42,200 nt of DNA from assembly GCF_029624655.1 (NCBI RefSeq), contig NZ_JARRSA010000032.1:1-42200 (forward strand). Direction: 5' to 3'. The notes below the pieces were generated by a model. That model did not search any database. It saw nothing but the letters and a program-made list of their open reading frames with translations, and had not been told where the DNA came from. This stretch comes from Roseicyclus salinarum. GTDB lineage: Bacteria; Pseudomonadota; Alphaproteobacteria; Rhodobacterales; Rhodobacteraceae. The translations under genes and the position numbers were made by a program. This document shows, piece by piece, positions 19,345-28,188 of the stretch (positions are counted from its first letter, which is position 1; every line of letters starts with the position of its first letter).

Positions 19345-21447
19345 ATGGACAAGGCCGCCCCCGCAACCCTGTCGCGCCGCGTCCACGCCGGATCGGACGT
19401 CCCCCTCGGCGCAAGCTGGGACGGCTCGGGCACCAATTTCGCGCTGTTCTCGGCCCATGCCGAGCGGGTGGAGCTGTGCCTGTTCGACAACCGCGGCCGG
19501 CGCGAGCTGGAACGCATCGAGCTGCCCGAGTTCACCCATCAGGTCTGGCACGGCTACCTGCCCGACGTGCGCCCAGGCCAGCTTTACGGCTACCGCGTGC
19601 ACGGGCCCTACGCACCCGAGGCGGGGCACCGCTTCAACCCCAACAAGCTGCTGCTTGACCCCTACGCGCTTCAGCATGTCGGCAACCTGCGCTGGCACGA
19701 GGCGCTATTCGGCTACAAGATCGGCAACGCCCAGGGCGACCTCAGCTTCGACCGGCGCGACTCCTCCTTCGTCATGCCGAAATGCGTCGTGGTGGACCCT
19801 GCCCATACCTGGGGCGGCGACGTCCGGCCCGACGTGCCCTTCGGGCGGACGCTGATCTACGAGGCGCATGTCGGCGGCATGACGATGGGCTGCGAGATGA
19901 TCGACGAGCCGCTCCGCGGCACCTTCGAGGGCCTCGCCGATCCCCGCGTGATCGACCACCTCGTGAAGCTGGGCGTCACCGCGATCGAACTTCTGCCGGT
20001 GCAGGCCTTCTACGACGAGGGCCACCTGACCGACCGTGGGCTGGTCAACTGGTGGGGATATTCCACCATCGGCTTCTTCGCGCCCGCGCCGCGATACCTG
20101 ACGCATGACGGCGGCCTGCACGAGTTCAAGCTGATGGTCCGCCGCCTGCACGAGGCGGGGATCGAGGTCATCATGGACGTGGTCTACAACCACACCGCCG
20201 AGGGCTCGGAGCTTGGCCCCACGCTGTCCTTCCGGGGCATCGACAACGCCAGCTACTACCGCCTGTCGGAGGACCCGCGCTACTACTACGACACCACGGG
20301 CTGCGGAAACTCGCTGAACCTGCGCAATTCCCGCGTGCTGCAGATGGTGATGGATTCGCTGCGCTACTGGGTCGAGGAATGTCACGTCGACGGCTTCCGC
20401 TTCGACCTCGCCACCACGCTCGGCCGCGACGGCGAGACCTATTCGGAGCACGCGATCTTCCTCGAGGCCGTGCGCCAGGACCCCGTTCTGGCGGGCGTGA
20501 AGTTGATCGCCGAGCCGTGGGATACCGGGCCCGGCGGCTACCAGCTGGGCAATTTCCCCCCCGGCTGGGCGGAATGGAACGATCGGTATCGCGACACGCT
20601 GCGCGGCTTCTGGCGCGGCGACCCGGGCGCGTTGAAGCATGTCGCAGGCGGGCTTCTGGGGTCGGCCGCGACCTTCGCCCATGACGGGCGGCGCCCGTGG
20701 GCGAGCGTGAACTTCGTGACCGCGCATGACGGTTTCACGCTGAAGGACCTCGTGTCCTACAACGACAAGCACAACGAGGCGAACCAGGAAGGCAACGCGG
20801 ACGGCCATTCCCACAATCTCAGCTGGAACTGCGGGGCCGAAGGGCCGACCGACGATCCCGCGATCAACGCGCTGCGCGACCGTCAGCGGCGCAACATGAT
20901 GGCGACGCTCCTGTTCAGCCAGGGCACGCCGATGATCCTGATGGGTGACGAGCGCGGGCGTACGCAGAACGGCAACAACAACTCCTACTGCCAGCCGGGC
21001 GCGATCAACTGGCAGGACTGGACCCCGCCGGACGACGAGCTGGAATTCGAGGATTTCGTGCGGCGCCTCGTCCGCCTGCGCGCCGGCCGCGGCCTGTTTC
21101 TGGCCGAGAGGTTCCTTCATGCCGGCCCCGACGCGCGGCACAACCGCTTCGCCAAGTGGCTGCGGCCCGACGGCGAGGAGATGACGGCCGAGGACTGGGA
21201 CAATGGCGAAAGCCGCGCGGTCGGCCTTCTGATGCACGAGGGCACGACGTTCCTCCTGATGGCCATGAACGCCTCGGACGTGGACCTCGACTTCGCGCTA
21301 CCGGGCGGCGAGGACCGGCGCTGGTCGCTTCTGGTGGACACCGCGCGCGGCATCGCCGAGGACACCGGGTGCTGGCACGTCCACGGCGGCGACACGATCC
21401 TGCCGGCCCGCTCGCTCTTGCTGCTGGAGACGGGCCTTGACCATTGA
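19345..21447 (+). CDS. glgX: Glycogen debranching enzyme (isoamylase type)
   Basis: 700-residue GH13_11 enzyme that hydrolyses alpha-1,6 branches and releases maltooligosaccharides. The N-terminal CBM48 is seen as PLGASWDGSGTNFALFSAHAERVELCLF. The barrel has GVTAIELLPVQAFYD, NWWGYSTIGFFAP, DVVYNHTAEGSELGPTLSFRG-type loop, the nucleophile Asp354 (VDGFRFDLATTLGRD), Glu390 (KLIAEPWDTGPGGYQLG) and VTAHDGFTLKDLVSYNDKHN. Length and residues are typical. In this operon its natural role is to debranch the GlgE/GlgB polymer and supply linear chains to TreY. The start follows the glgB stop by four bases, and the end overlaps the proposed treZ start by 11 bases. Confidence 0.95.
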   Translation: MDKAAPATLSRRVHAGSDVPLGASWDGSGTNFALFSAHAERVELCLFDNRGRRELERIELPEFTHQVWHGYLPDVRPGQLYGYRVHGPYAPEAGHRFNPNKLLLDPYALQHVGNLRWHEALFGYKIGNAQGDLSFDRRDSSFVMPKCVVVDPAHTWGGDVRPDVPFGRTLIYEAHVGGMTMGCEMIDEPLRGTFEGLADPRVIDHLVKLGVTAIELLPVQAFYDEGHLTDRGLVNWWGYSTIGFFAPAPRYLTHDGGLHEFKLMVRRLHEAGIEVIMDVVYNHTAEGSELGPTLSFRGIDNASYYRLSEDPRYYYDTTGCGNSLNLRNSRVLQMVMDSLRYWVEECHVDGFRFDLATTLGRDGETYSEHAIFLEAVRQDPVLAGVKLIAEPWDTGPGGYQLGNFPPGWAEWNDRYRDTLRGFWRGDPGALKHVAGGLLGSAATFAHDGRRPWASVNFVTAHDGFTLKDLVSYNDKHNEANQEGNADGHSHNLSWNCGAEGPTDDPAINALRDRQRRNMMATLLFSQGTPMILMGDERGRTQNGNNNSYCQPGAINWQDWTPPDDELEFEDFVRRLVRLRAGRGLFLAERFLHAGPDARHNRFAKWLRPDGEEMTAEDWDNGESRAVGLLMHEGTTFLLMAMNASDVDLDFALPGGEDRRWSLLVDTARGIAEDTGCWHVHGGDTILPARSLLLLETGLDH

Positions 21448-23161
21448 GGCGGACGCCGGCTGGGGCGCGTCGCCCGCGGGCGACGGGTGCTGGCGCTTCC
21501 GCATCTGGGCGCCTGGGGTGGAGGCGCTGACGCTGAGGCTGGCGGGCCGGGACCTCGCCATGACGCAGGAGGGCGAGGGCTGGTTCGGCGCCCGCGCCGA
21601 GGCGAGCAAGGGCATGGACTACGCCTTCGTCCTGCCGGACGGGACCGCGGTGCCCGACCCGGCCTCGCGCCAGCAGGCGGGCGACGTTCACGGCGCCTCG
21701 CGCCTCGTGGCCCCGAGGACGCCCGCGCCATGGCCCGGCCGTCCGTGGGAGGAGGCCGTGATCTACGAGCTTCACGTCGGCACCTTCACGCCGGAGGGCA
21801 CCTTCCGCGCCGCGATCCCCGAACTGGACCGCCTTGCCCGGATCGGGATCACGGCGATCGAGATCATGCCCCTCGCGCGGTTCGGCGGCGACCGCGGCTG
21901 GGGCTACGACGGCGTGCTGCCCTATTGTCCGCACGAGGTCTACGGGCGCCCCGACGACCTCGCCGCGCTGATCGAGGCGGCGCACGCGCGCGGCCTGATG
22001 GTGCTGCTCGACGTGGTCTACAACCACTTCGGTCCCGACGGGAATTACCTGCCGCTCTATGCGCCGGACTTCTTCGACGCGGGCCGCCACACGCCATGGG
22101 GCGCGGGGATCGACTACACGCAGGCCCCCGTCCGGCGCTTCTTCATCGACAACGCGCTCTACTGGCTGGGCGAGTTCGGCTTCGACGGCCTGCGCCTCGA
22201 CGCGATCGACCAGATCGCCGACCCCTCCGAGCCCGAGTTGCTGGTCGAACTCGCCCGCGAGGTCCGCGCCCGCCTGCCGGGGCGACGCATCCACCTCACC
22301 ACGGAGGACAACCGCAACGTCACCCATCTGCACGAGCGCGAGGACGGCCGCGCCGCGCTGCACACCGCGGAATGGAACGACGACATGCACAATGCCGCCC
22401 ACGTTCTGGCGACCGGCGAGCACGAGGACTACTACGCCCCCTTCGCCGACGACCCGCTCGCCCATCTGGGACGCGCGCTGTCCGAGGGGTTCGCCTTCCA
22501 GGGCGAGGGCGGGCGCGGCGAGCCTTCGGCGCACCTTCCGCCCGTCGCCTTCGTGGACTTCCTGCAGAACCACGACCAGACCGGCAACCGCGCGCTGGGG
22601 GAGCGGCTGGACGCGCTGACGGACGGCGACACGCTGTCGGCGCTGACCGCCATCCTGCTTCTGTCGCCGCATGTTCCGCTGCTGTTCATGGGCGAGGAAT
22701 ACGGCGAGACGCGGCCGTTCCTGTTCTTTGCACATTTCGGCGACGCGCTCGACGATGCGGTGCGCGAGGGGCGGAGGGCGGAATTCCGCGGCTTCTCCGA
22801 CTTCACCGGCAAGGAAATCCCCGATCCGATCGCCAGGGAGACCTTCCTGCGCTGCAAGCTCGACCCCGCGCGCCGCGACAGCGCGGAGGGGCAGGCGCGG
22901 ATGGCCGGGATCGCGACCCTTCTCGACCTGCGTCATCGCCTGCTCGTGCCGCATCTCGGCGCGGCGGGCGGGCACTGCGGGACCTGCCTCGCGGCGCGCG
23001 ACGGGCGGCTCGCGGTGGACTGGCGGCTGGGCGGGGTCCGCCTGTCGCTGCGCGCGCGCTTCGGCGCGGCGGCGCTTCCGGACGGCCGGGGGCGCGAGAT
23101 CCACCGCACAGGCGGCGCGCGGGCCCGCGCGGAGGCCGTGCACTACCTGGAGGCGGCGTGA
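21437..23161 (+). CDS. treZ: Malto-oligosyltrehalose trehalohydrolase
   Basis: 574-residue GH13_10 enzyme that cuts trehalose from the maltooligosyl-trehalose made by TreY. The N-terminal CBM48 has FRIWAPGVEALTLRL; the barrel shows VIYELHVGTFTPEGTF, IEIMPLARFGGDRGWGYDGVLP, DVVYNHFGPDGNYLP, the nucleophile Asp255 ([12 protein letters not shown]), Glu290 (IHLTTEDNRNVTHL) and FLQNHDQTGNRALGERL. The start is a TTG at 21437: no ATG or GTG is available in frame until after the N-terminal domain has begun, and GGAGA lies six bases before the TTG. The gene therefore begins inside the end of glgX, with an 11-base overlap. It ends in TGATG shared with treY. Confidence 0.93.
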   Translation: MTIEADAGWGASPAGDGCWRFRIWAPGVEALTLRLAGRDLAMTQEGEGWFGARAEASKGMDYAFVLPDGTAVPDPASRQQAGDVHGASRLVAPRTPAPWPGRPWEEAVIYELHVGTFTPEGTFRAAIPELDRLARIGITAIEIMPLARFGGDRGWGYDGVLPYCPHEVYGRPDDLAALIEAAHARGLMVLLDVVYNHFGPDGNYLPLYAPDFFDAGRHTPWGAGIDYTQAPVRRFFIDNALYWLGEFGFDGLRLDAIDQIADPSEPELLVELAREVRARLPGRRIHLTTEDNRNVTHLHEREDGRAALHTAEWNDDMHNAAHVLATGEHEDYYAPFADDPLAHLGRALSEGFAFQGEGGRGEPSAHLPPVAFVDFLQNHDQTGNRALGERLDALTDGDTLSALTAILLLSPHVPLLFMGEEYGETRPFLFFAHFGDALDDAVREGRRAEFRGFSDFTGKEIPDPIARETFLRCKLDPARRDSAEGQARMAGIATLLDLRHRLLVPHLGAAGGHCGTCLAARDGRLAVDWRLGGVRLSLRARFGAAALPDGRGREIHRTGGARARAEAVHYLEAA

Positions 23162-25479
23162 TGGCGATGCGCCTTCCGACGTCGTGCTACCGTCTGCAAT
23201 TCCGGCAGGGCATGGACTTCGACCGCGCCGCGTCGCTCGTGCCCTACTTCGCCGATCTCGGGATCAGTCATCTCTACGCCTCGCCGCTCTTCACCGCGAC
23301 GCGCGGCTCGACGCATGGCTACGACGTCATCGACCAGGGGCAGATCGACCCCGCGCTCGGCGGCCGCGCGGGGCTGGAGCGGCTGTCGAAGGCGCTGAAG
23401 GCGAAGGGGCTCGGCCTGATCCTCGACATCGTCCCGAACCACATGGCCTTCACGCCCGAGACGCCGTGGCTGCGCGACGTTCTGAGGCGCGGCGCGCAAA
23501 GCCGCTTTGCCGGGCATTTCGACCTCGACCCGCGGGCCGAGCGCATCCGCCTTCCGTGGCTTCCCGCACCCTTCGAGGAAATCCTCGAGGACGGCGGCTT
23601 CGGGTTGGACGACGACGAGGACGGGCCCGTCCTGGTATCGGGGGAACTGCGCGTGCCGCTGGCCGAGACCGCGTCGCTTGCCGCCGCGCGGTCCGACCCC
23701 GCGAAGATCCGCGCGCTCCATGCCGAGCAGCCCTGGCGGCTGGTGCACTGGCGCACCGAGAACGACGCAATCAGTCACCGGCGCTTCTTTTCGGTCACCG
23801 GCCTCGTCGGTGTGCGCGTGGAGGACGAGGCGGTCTTCGAGGACGTCCATGCACTTCTGTTCGGTCTGATCGGCGAGGGGATCGTCGACGGCATCCGCAT
23901 CGACCATATCGATGGCCTTGCAGACCCGGACGCCTATCTCCACCGCCTGCGTGCGCGGGTTCCGAACACCCCTGTATGGGTTGAGAAGATCCTCTCGGGC
24001 CCCGAAACGCTGCCGCCGCAATGGCCGGTGCAGGGAACCACGGGCTATGTCGCCGCCCGCGCGCTCTGCCGCCTTCTGACCGAGGCGCACGGCCTCGAGC
24101 AGGTGGCCGAGACCTACCGCGAGACGACCGGCCGGACCGACGCGATCGACGAGGTGATCTGGCGCGCCCGGCACCAGGTGATGACCCACGACCTCGCGGC
24201 CGAACTATGGGCGCTTCAGCGCCTGTTCTCCGAGATCGCCGCCGCGGATCCCTATGGCGCCGAATTCGGGCAGGAAAGCCTCCGCGAGGCGCTTCTGGAG
24301 TTCATCGCGGCCTTCCCGCGCTACCGCACCTACATGACCGAAACCGAGATCGGCGCGGCGGACGCGGCCCTCGTGCGCAGCACGGTCGGGCGGGCTGTGC
24401 GGCGCCTGAACCAGCCCGGCGCGCTGCCCTTTCTCGGCGAGGTGCTGACCCGCCCCGAGACGGAGACCGCGCGCTTCCGTCTCAGGATGCAGCAGGTGAC
24501 GGGCGCCGCCGTCGCCAAGAGCGCCGAGGACACCGCCTTCTACCGCGAGGTGCGGCTCTTGTCGGCCAACGAGGTGGGGGGCGAGCCCGACGACGACCCG
24601 CTCGGCATCGACGGCTTCCACCGCGCGATGGAGCGCCGCGCGGAGCAGATGCCGCACGGGCTGACGCTGACCTCCTCGCACGACACGAAGCGGTCCGAGG
24701 ACGCGCGGATGCGCATCGCGGCCATCACCCGCGAGCCCGACGCCTTCCGCGCGTGGTTCCGCATCTGCCGCGGCTTCGCGCCGCCGCGCCTCAACCCCAA
24801 TCTCGTGTGGTACATCGCCCAGACGTTTCTCGCCCTTCAGCCCGGCGACGGCGACATGGGCGAACGTCTCGCGGATCACGTGGTCAAGGCGCTCCGCGAG
24901 GCCAAGAGCGAAAGCTTCTGGACCGCCCCCGACCTCGAACTGGAGGAGGCCGCGCAGGCCTATGTGCGCCGCCTCGCCAGCCACTTCCCGCGCCACGCCC
25001 CCGAGGTCCGCGCGATCATCGACGCGGCCAGGCGGCTGACCCTGATCCAGACGGCGCTGAAGCTCACGATCCCGGGTATCCCGGACATCTACCAGGGCTG
25101 CGAGTTGCCGTATCATGCGCTCACCGATCCCGACAACCGCCGCGCCGTCGATTTCGACCTGCGGCAGAGGGCCCTCGCCGATCCGGAGGTGCTTCCGGGG
25201 GATCTGGACCGCGCCAAGCTGGAACTGACGCGCCGCCTGCTGACGCTGCGCCAGGAGGAGCCGGACCTGTTCCTGTTCGGCGGATACGAGCCCGTCTCCG
25301 CACCCCCGCGCATCTGCGCCTTCCGGCGATCCATGCCGGGCCTGAGCCTGACGGTGGCGGTCACGTCCGGCGGCGAGGGCAGCGCGCTCGAGGCGGTGCT
25401 GCCGAGGGCGCGCTGCGTCTGGCCCGATGGGGACGCGCCACGCGACTGCCCGGTGCGGATCGCCATCTCGGACGGCTGA
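23161..25479 (+). CDS. treY: Malto-oligosyltrehalose synthase
   Basis: 772-residue GH13_26 enzyme that isomerises the reducing-end alpha-1,4 bond of maltooligosaccharides to alpha-1,1, forming maltooligosyl-trehalose. The N-terminus is diagnostic: PTSCYRLQFRQGMDFDRA, then ISHLYASPLFTATRGSTHGYD and LGLILDIVPNHMAF. Catalytic Asp248 lies in IVDGIRIDHIDGLADP and Glu275 in VWVEKILSGPETLP. Later come the typical LTSSHDTKRSEDARMRI and the C-terminal IPGIPDIYQGCELPYHALTDPDNRRAVDF (two adjacent blocks). The ATG overlaps the treZ stop by one base, with GGAGG upstream. It is the last gene of the operon; a short hairpin spans its stop codon. Confidence 0.95.
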   Translation: MAMRLPTSCYRLQFRQGMDFDRAASLVPYFADLGISHLYASPLFTATRGSTHGYDVIDQGQIDPALGGRAGLERLSKALKAKGLGLILDIVPNHMAFTPETPWLRDVLRRGAQSRFAGHFDLDPRAERIRLPWLPAPFEEILEDGGFGLDDDEDGPVLVSGELRVPLAETASLAAARSDPAKIRALHAEQPWRLVHWRTENDAISHRRFFSVTGLVGVRVEDEAVFEDVHALLFGLIGEGIVDGIRIDHIDGLADPDAYLHRLRARVPNTPVWVEKILSGPETLPPQWPVQGTTGYVAARALCRLLTEAHGLEQVAETYRETTGRTDAIDEVIWRARHQVMTHDLAAELWALQRLFSEIAAADPYGAEFGQESLREALLEFIAAFPRYRTYMTETEIGAADAALVRSTVGRAVRRLNQPGALPFLGEVLTRPETETARFRLRMQQVTGAAVAKSAEDTAFYREVRLLSANEVGGEPDDDPLGIDGFHRAMERRAEQMPHGLTLTSSHDTKRSEDARMRIAAITREPDAFRAWFRICRGFAPPRLNPNLVWYIAQTFLALQPGDGDMGERLADHVVKALREAKSESFWTAPDLELEEAAQAYVRRLASHFPRHAPEVRAIIDAARRLTLIQTALKLTIPGIPDIYQGCELPYHALTDPDNRRAVDFDLRQRALADPEVLPGDLDRAKLELTRRLLTLRQEEPDLFLFGGYEPVSAPPRICAFRRSMPGLSLTVAVTSGGEGSALEAVLPRARCVWPDGDAPRDCPVRIAISDG

Positions 25480-25491
25480 GGCAGTCAGCCG
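25473..25491 (+). terminator. Hairpin at the end of treY
   Basis: CGGCTG (25473-25478) and CAGCCG (25486-25491) form a perfect six-base-pair stem with a seven-base loop, followed by GTTTACG. It overlaps the treY stop codon and could end the long operon transcript. The stem is short, so confidence is limited. Confidence 0.4.
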
Positions 25492-25799
25492 GTTTACGAG
25501 GGTCCGGGCGCACGATGCGCACGCGTCAGCGCTTGTCGCCCCAACATGTAGACATTCCGCAACATACTTTCGACATAATCGCCGCACGCGCATTTCCCAA
25601 GTTGCGGCGCGTGATCCGGAAGGTGACTGTGTCCAAAGGGAGGAGGGACGCCTTGAAGGGCCTGCCGCCGCCCGGCAAATCCGGAGTGGCCTGATCTCGG
25701 GGGAGTGATCGTCGCGCCGGGCGTCGTGACGAGACCGCGGGCGTATCATGCGCCTGCTCCGGGCATCGCGAATGCCCCAACGCTTGAGGGACACAGACC
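25480..25799. other. Non-coding control region before the export cassette
   Basis: 320 bases between treY and the TolC-family gene. A 59-codon frame at 25515-25694 has no ribosome-binding site and no recognisable product, so I do not call it. The first third carries an AT-richer island with four ACAT boxes (25544-25576), unlike the surrounding GC-rich sequence. A purine-rich stretch AAAGGGAGGAGGGA near 25637-25650 resembles a ribosome-binding site but is followed by no supported gene. GAGGGA ahead of the TTG at 25800 is the functional-looking site. Confidence 0.55.
25544..25579 (+). promoter_or_regulatory. ACAT-box cluster and possible promoter of the export cassette
   Basis: ACAT occurs at 25544, 25552, 25562 and 25573, alternating AACAT, GACAT, AACAT, GACAT. 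TAGACA (25549-25554) and CATAAT (25574-25579) each match five of six sigma-70 consensus bases but are 19 bases apart, which is longer than ideal. The cluster may be a regulator site, a promoter or both. A start near 25586 would give a leader of about 210 bases before the TolC-family gene. Confidence 0.35.
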
Positions 25800-27284
25800 T
25801 TGCGCAAGACCCTGACCGCTGCCGCCGGAGCGATGACGACGCTTCTTCTCGTTTCGGCCTGCGGCGACGGCGCTGCGACCCGCGCCACCCCCGAGCGGTT
25901 GAACGCGCTTCTTCAGGACGGGATCGACCCCGACCGCGCGGCGCGCGCCGACGAGCGCCTTGCCCGGCTTCTGGGCCGCGACAACGCGACGGGCGCGTTG
26001 GCGGGCCCCTATGGCGGGCAGGAGGACGGCACGGGCGCCGATCTGGGGCAGCTTCTGGTCGCCGCGCTGGAGCGCAACACCACGATCGGCGCGGCCGCGC
26101 AGGACATCAACCGCGCCGACGCCGAGCGGCTCAACGCGATCTTCGGCTACCTGCCGCAGATCAGCTTCGACGCGACCTACAGCCAGATCAACCAGCGCGT
26201 GGTCGAAAGCGACAACGCCGTCTTCCAGGAGGGCGAGGCGGAATACCCGGTGCTCGACTACCGGCTTCTCGTGAACCAGCCGCTTCTCGACCTCGGCCGC
26301 CTGTTCGGGCTTCAGGTGGCAACGAACGCGCGCAGCCTTGCCGAAGTCACCTACATCGCCACCGTGCGCGATGTGACCTTCGAGGTCACGGACGCCTATC
26401 TCGTGGCGCTTCAGGCCGACAGGCAGGCGCGTTTCCTGCGGCAGCGTCAGGAGCTTCTGGCGCGGCAGGCCGCAAGCAACGCCACGCTGCAGGAGCTGGG
26501 CCTCGGCGACATCACCGCCGAAAGCTCGGTGCGCGGCGAGGCCGCGAGCCTCGCGGCGCGCGAGGCCACCGAACTGGCGAGCGCGGCCGAGGCGCTGGGC
26601 CGGCTGAGCGGTCTGACCGGCGTGACCGTGACCGGGGTGGGCGCGACGTCGTTCCCCTCGGACGTGCGTGGCGTCGAGCGGCGCGTCTCGGCGCAGCAGG
26701 CTGTCGAGGACGGCCTCGCCAACAATCCCGCCATCGCCGCCGCGGCCCTGCGTGCGGTGGGGGGCGAACTGGACCGCAGGCGCGCGCTGGCCGAGGATTT
26801 CTCGCCCGTCGTCAGCGCCTTCGCCTCGCTGGAATACCAGGACCGGGACGCCAGCCGGTTCGGCGGCGGCTCGGTGACCGAGGACACGACGATCGGCGTT
26901 TCGCTGCGCGTGCCGCTGTTCAACGCGGCCGGCGAGGGCTACGGCAGCCGCCCCGCGCGGGTGGCGGGCAACGCGCTGGTGCTGGAATACCATGCCGCCC
27001 GCCGCGAGCTGGAAACCGAGATCGTGGCCACGCACAACCGCCTTGCCGCCCTCACGCGCGCCATTGGCGCCTCGCGCAACGCCGTCACCCAGGCCCGCCG
27101 CGGCCTGCAGGCCGAGCGCGAGCGGCTGCTGAGCGGCGAGACCGTGGACATCGCCGTGGTCGGCCGCCAGCTGCGCCTGAACGTCGTCGAGAGCGAGGTC
27201 GATTTCTACGACCTCGAATACCTGCGCGCCTGGGCGCGGCTGCAATACCTCATGGGGCGCGACCTGTCGCGCGCCGGGGGGTGA
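25800..27284 (+). CDS. TolC-family outer-membrane channel, predicted lipoprotein
   Basis: 494 residues. The start is a TTG, with GAGGGA nine bases before it. The N-terminus is a lipoprotein signal peptide: basic MRKT, a hydrophobic core, then lipobox VSAC with the acylated Cys at residue 21. The mature part has the two helical-hairpin repeats of outer-membrane efflux proteins: LGQLLVAALERNTTIGAAAQDINRADAERLNAIFGYLPQ in the first (two consecutive pieces), and AVEDGLANNPAIAAAALRAVGGELDRRRALAEDF in the second (here the segment AVEDGLANNPAIAAAALRA and what follows it). SLRVPLFNAAGEGYGSRPA matches the typical 'vPLF..G....' entry to the last strand-helix set. It overlaps the adaptor gene by 4 bases (GTGA). 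Its partner is almost certainly that adaptor; the inner-membrane pump is not visible in the window. Confidence 0.88.
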   Translation: MRKTLTAAAGAMTTLLLVSACGDGAATRATPERLNALLQDGIDPDRAARADERLARLLGRDNATGALAGPYGGQEDGTGADLGQLLVAALERNTTIGAAAQDINRADAERLNAIFGYLPQISFDATYSQINQRVVESDNAVFQEGEAEYPVLDYRLLVNQPLLDLGRLFGLQVATNARSLAEVTYIATVRDVTFEVTDAYLVALQADRQARFLRQRQELLARQAASNATLQELGLGDITAESSVRGEAASLAAREATELASAAEALGRLSGLTGVTVTGVGATSFPSDVRGVERRVSAQQAVEDGLANNPAIAAAALRAVGGELDRRRALAEDFSPVVSAFASLEYQDRDASRFGGGSVTEDTTIGVSLRVPLFNAAGEGYGSRPARVAGNALVLEYHAARRELETEIVATHNRLAALTRAIGASRNAVTQARRGLQAERERLLSGETVDIAVVGRQLRLNVVESEVDFYDLEYLRAWARLQYLMGRDLSRAGG

Positions 27285-28186
27285 GACGTCGGGCCGGCGC
27301 GGCCGGTCTGGGCATTCTCGCGGCCTCCCTCGCGGCGGCGTCCGCCCTGGCGCAGGACGTCACCTCGCCCGGCGCGTTCGAGGCGCGCGCGGCGCAGGTC
27401 GCGGGCGCGGGCGCGGGCGGCCTTGCCGTCGCCGCCATGCGCGACACGCTCAACTGCACGATCCGCCCGTTGCGCACGGTCGAGGTGTCGTCGCTGATCA
27501 ACGGCGTCGTGGCCGAGGTCATGGTGCGCCCCGGCCAGCGGGTCGCCCCCGGTGATCCGCTCGTGCGGCTCGACACCTCGCTGATGGAGGCCGACCTCGC
27601 GGTGGCCCGCGCCGTGGCCGAGGCCCGCGCTGCGCTGGACACCGCGATCATGCGCCGCGACGGCCTGTCGCGCCGGGCCGAGCGGCTGCGTGCGGGCTAC
27701 GAGCGCAACGCCGTCTCCGAGGCAGATTACGAGGATGCGGAACTGGACCTCGACCTTGCCGAGGGCGCGGTCGCCGAAGAGCGGCAGCGCATCCGCCTCG
27801 CCCGGGCCGAGGCGGCGCGCATGGAGAACCAGGTCGCCAGCGCCGTCATCCGCGCGCAGGTCGGCGGGGTCGTGGGCGAGAACCTGATCGATCCGGGCGA
27901 GGGCACGCAAGGCCGCCCGATCGCGACCATCTACGACAACGATCCCTTGCGCGTGGAGGTCTACGTTCCGACCGCGCAGCTTTCGCAGGTGATGGCGGCC
28001 GAGCGCCACGCGATCGTGCTGCCCGACGGGCCGCAGGGCGCGCGCGAGCATCCCGTCCGGCTCGATTACGCCGCGCAGGTCGGCGATGTCGCGTCCAACA
28101 CCATCAGCGTCTTCTTCTTTCTCGAGGCGGACGACGTGCTGGCGGGCAGCCGCTGCACCATGCCCGCGCCCCGGCAGGAGATGTGA
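27281..28186 (+). CDS. HlyD/RND-type periplasmic adaptor subunit, short form
   Basis: 301 residues from a GTG that overlaps the TolC-family stop (GTGA). The N-terminus is a Sec-type signal (RRR, then GLGILAASLAAASALA, cut before QDV), so the protein is periplasmic with no membrane helix and no lipobox. The barrel-sandwich halves are clear: VEVSSLINGVVAEVMVRPGQ with RVAPGDPLVRLDTSL, and IRAQVGGVVGENLIDPGEGT after the helical hairpin (about residues 100-185). A short beta-barrel domain follows (DPLRVEVYVPTAQLSQVM). It lacks the membrane-proximal domain and is about 70-100 residues shorter than usual RND adaptors. Two Cys remain in the mature protein (LNCTIRP, SRCTMP) and could form a disulfide. 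No RND or ABC gene adjoins it. It is coupled to the TolC homologue and closely followed by the Omp85-like gene. Confidence 0.85.
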   Translation: MRRRAGAAGLGILAASLAAASALAQDVTSPGAFEARAAQVAGAGAGGLAVAAMRDTLNCTIRPLRTVEVSSLINGVVAEVMVRPGQRVAPGDPLVRLDTSLMEADLAVARAVAEARAALDTAIMRRDGLSRRAERLRAGYERNAVSEADYEDAELDLDLAEGAVAEERQRIRLARAEAARMENQVASAVIRAQVGGVVGENLIDPGEGTQGRPIATIYDNDPLRVEVYVPTAQLSQVMAAERHAIVLPDGPQGAREHPVRLDYAAQVGDVASNTISVFFFLEADDVLAGSRCTMPAPRQEM

Positions 28187-28188
28187 GG

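Noticed and set aside
25515-25694. Small basic 59-residue frame between treY and the TolC-family gene
   Set aside because: No ribosome-binding site, lower third-position GC than neighbouring genes, and it lies over the ACAT-box island, so the stretch looks regulatory.
25748-28186. 812-codon frame running through the TolC-family gene into the adaptor
   Set aside because: Only its last third (from the GTG at 27281) is real. The first part is an off-frame reading of the TolC-family gene, so this is not a fusion.
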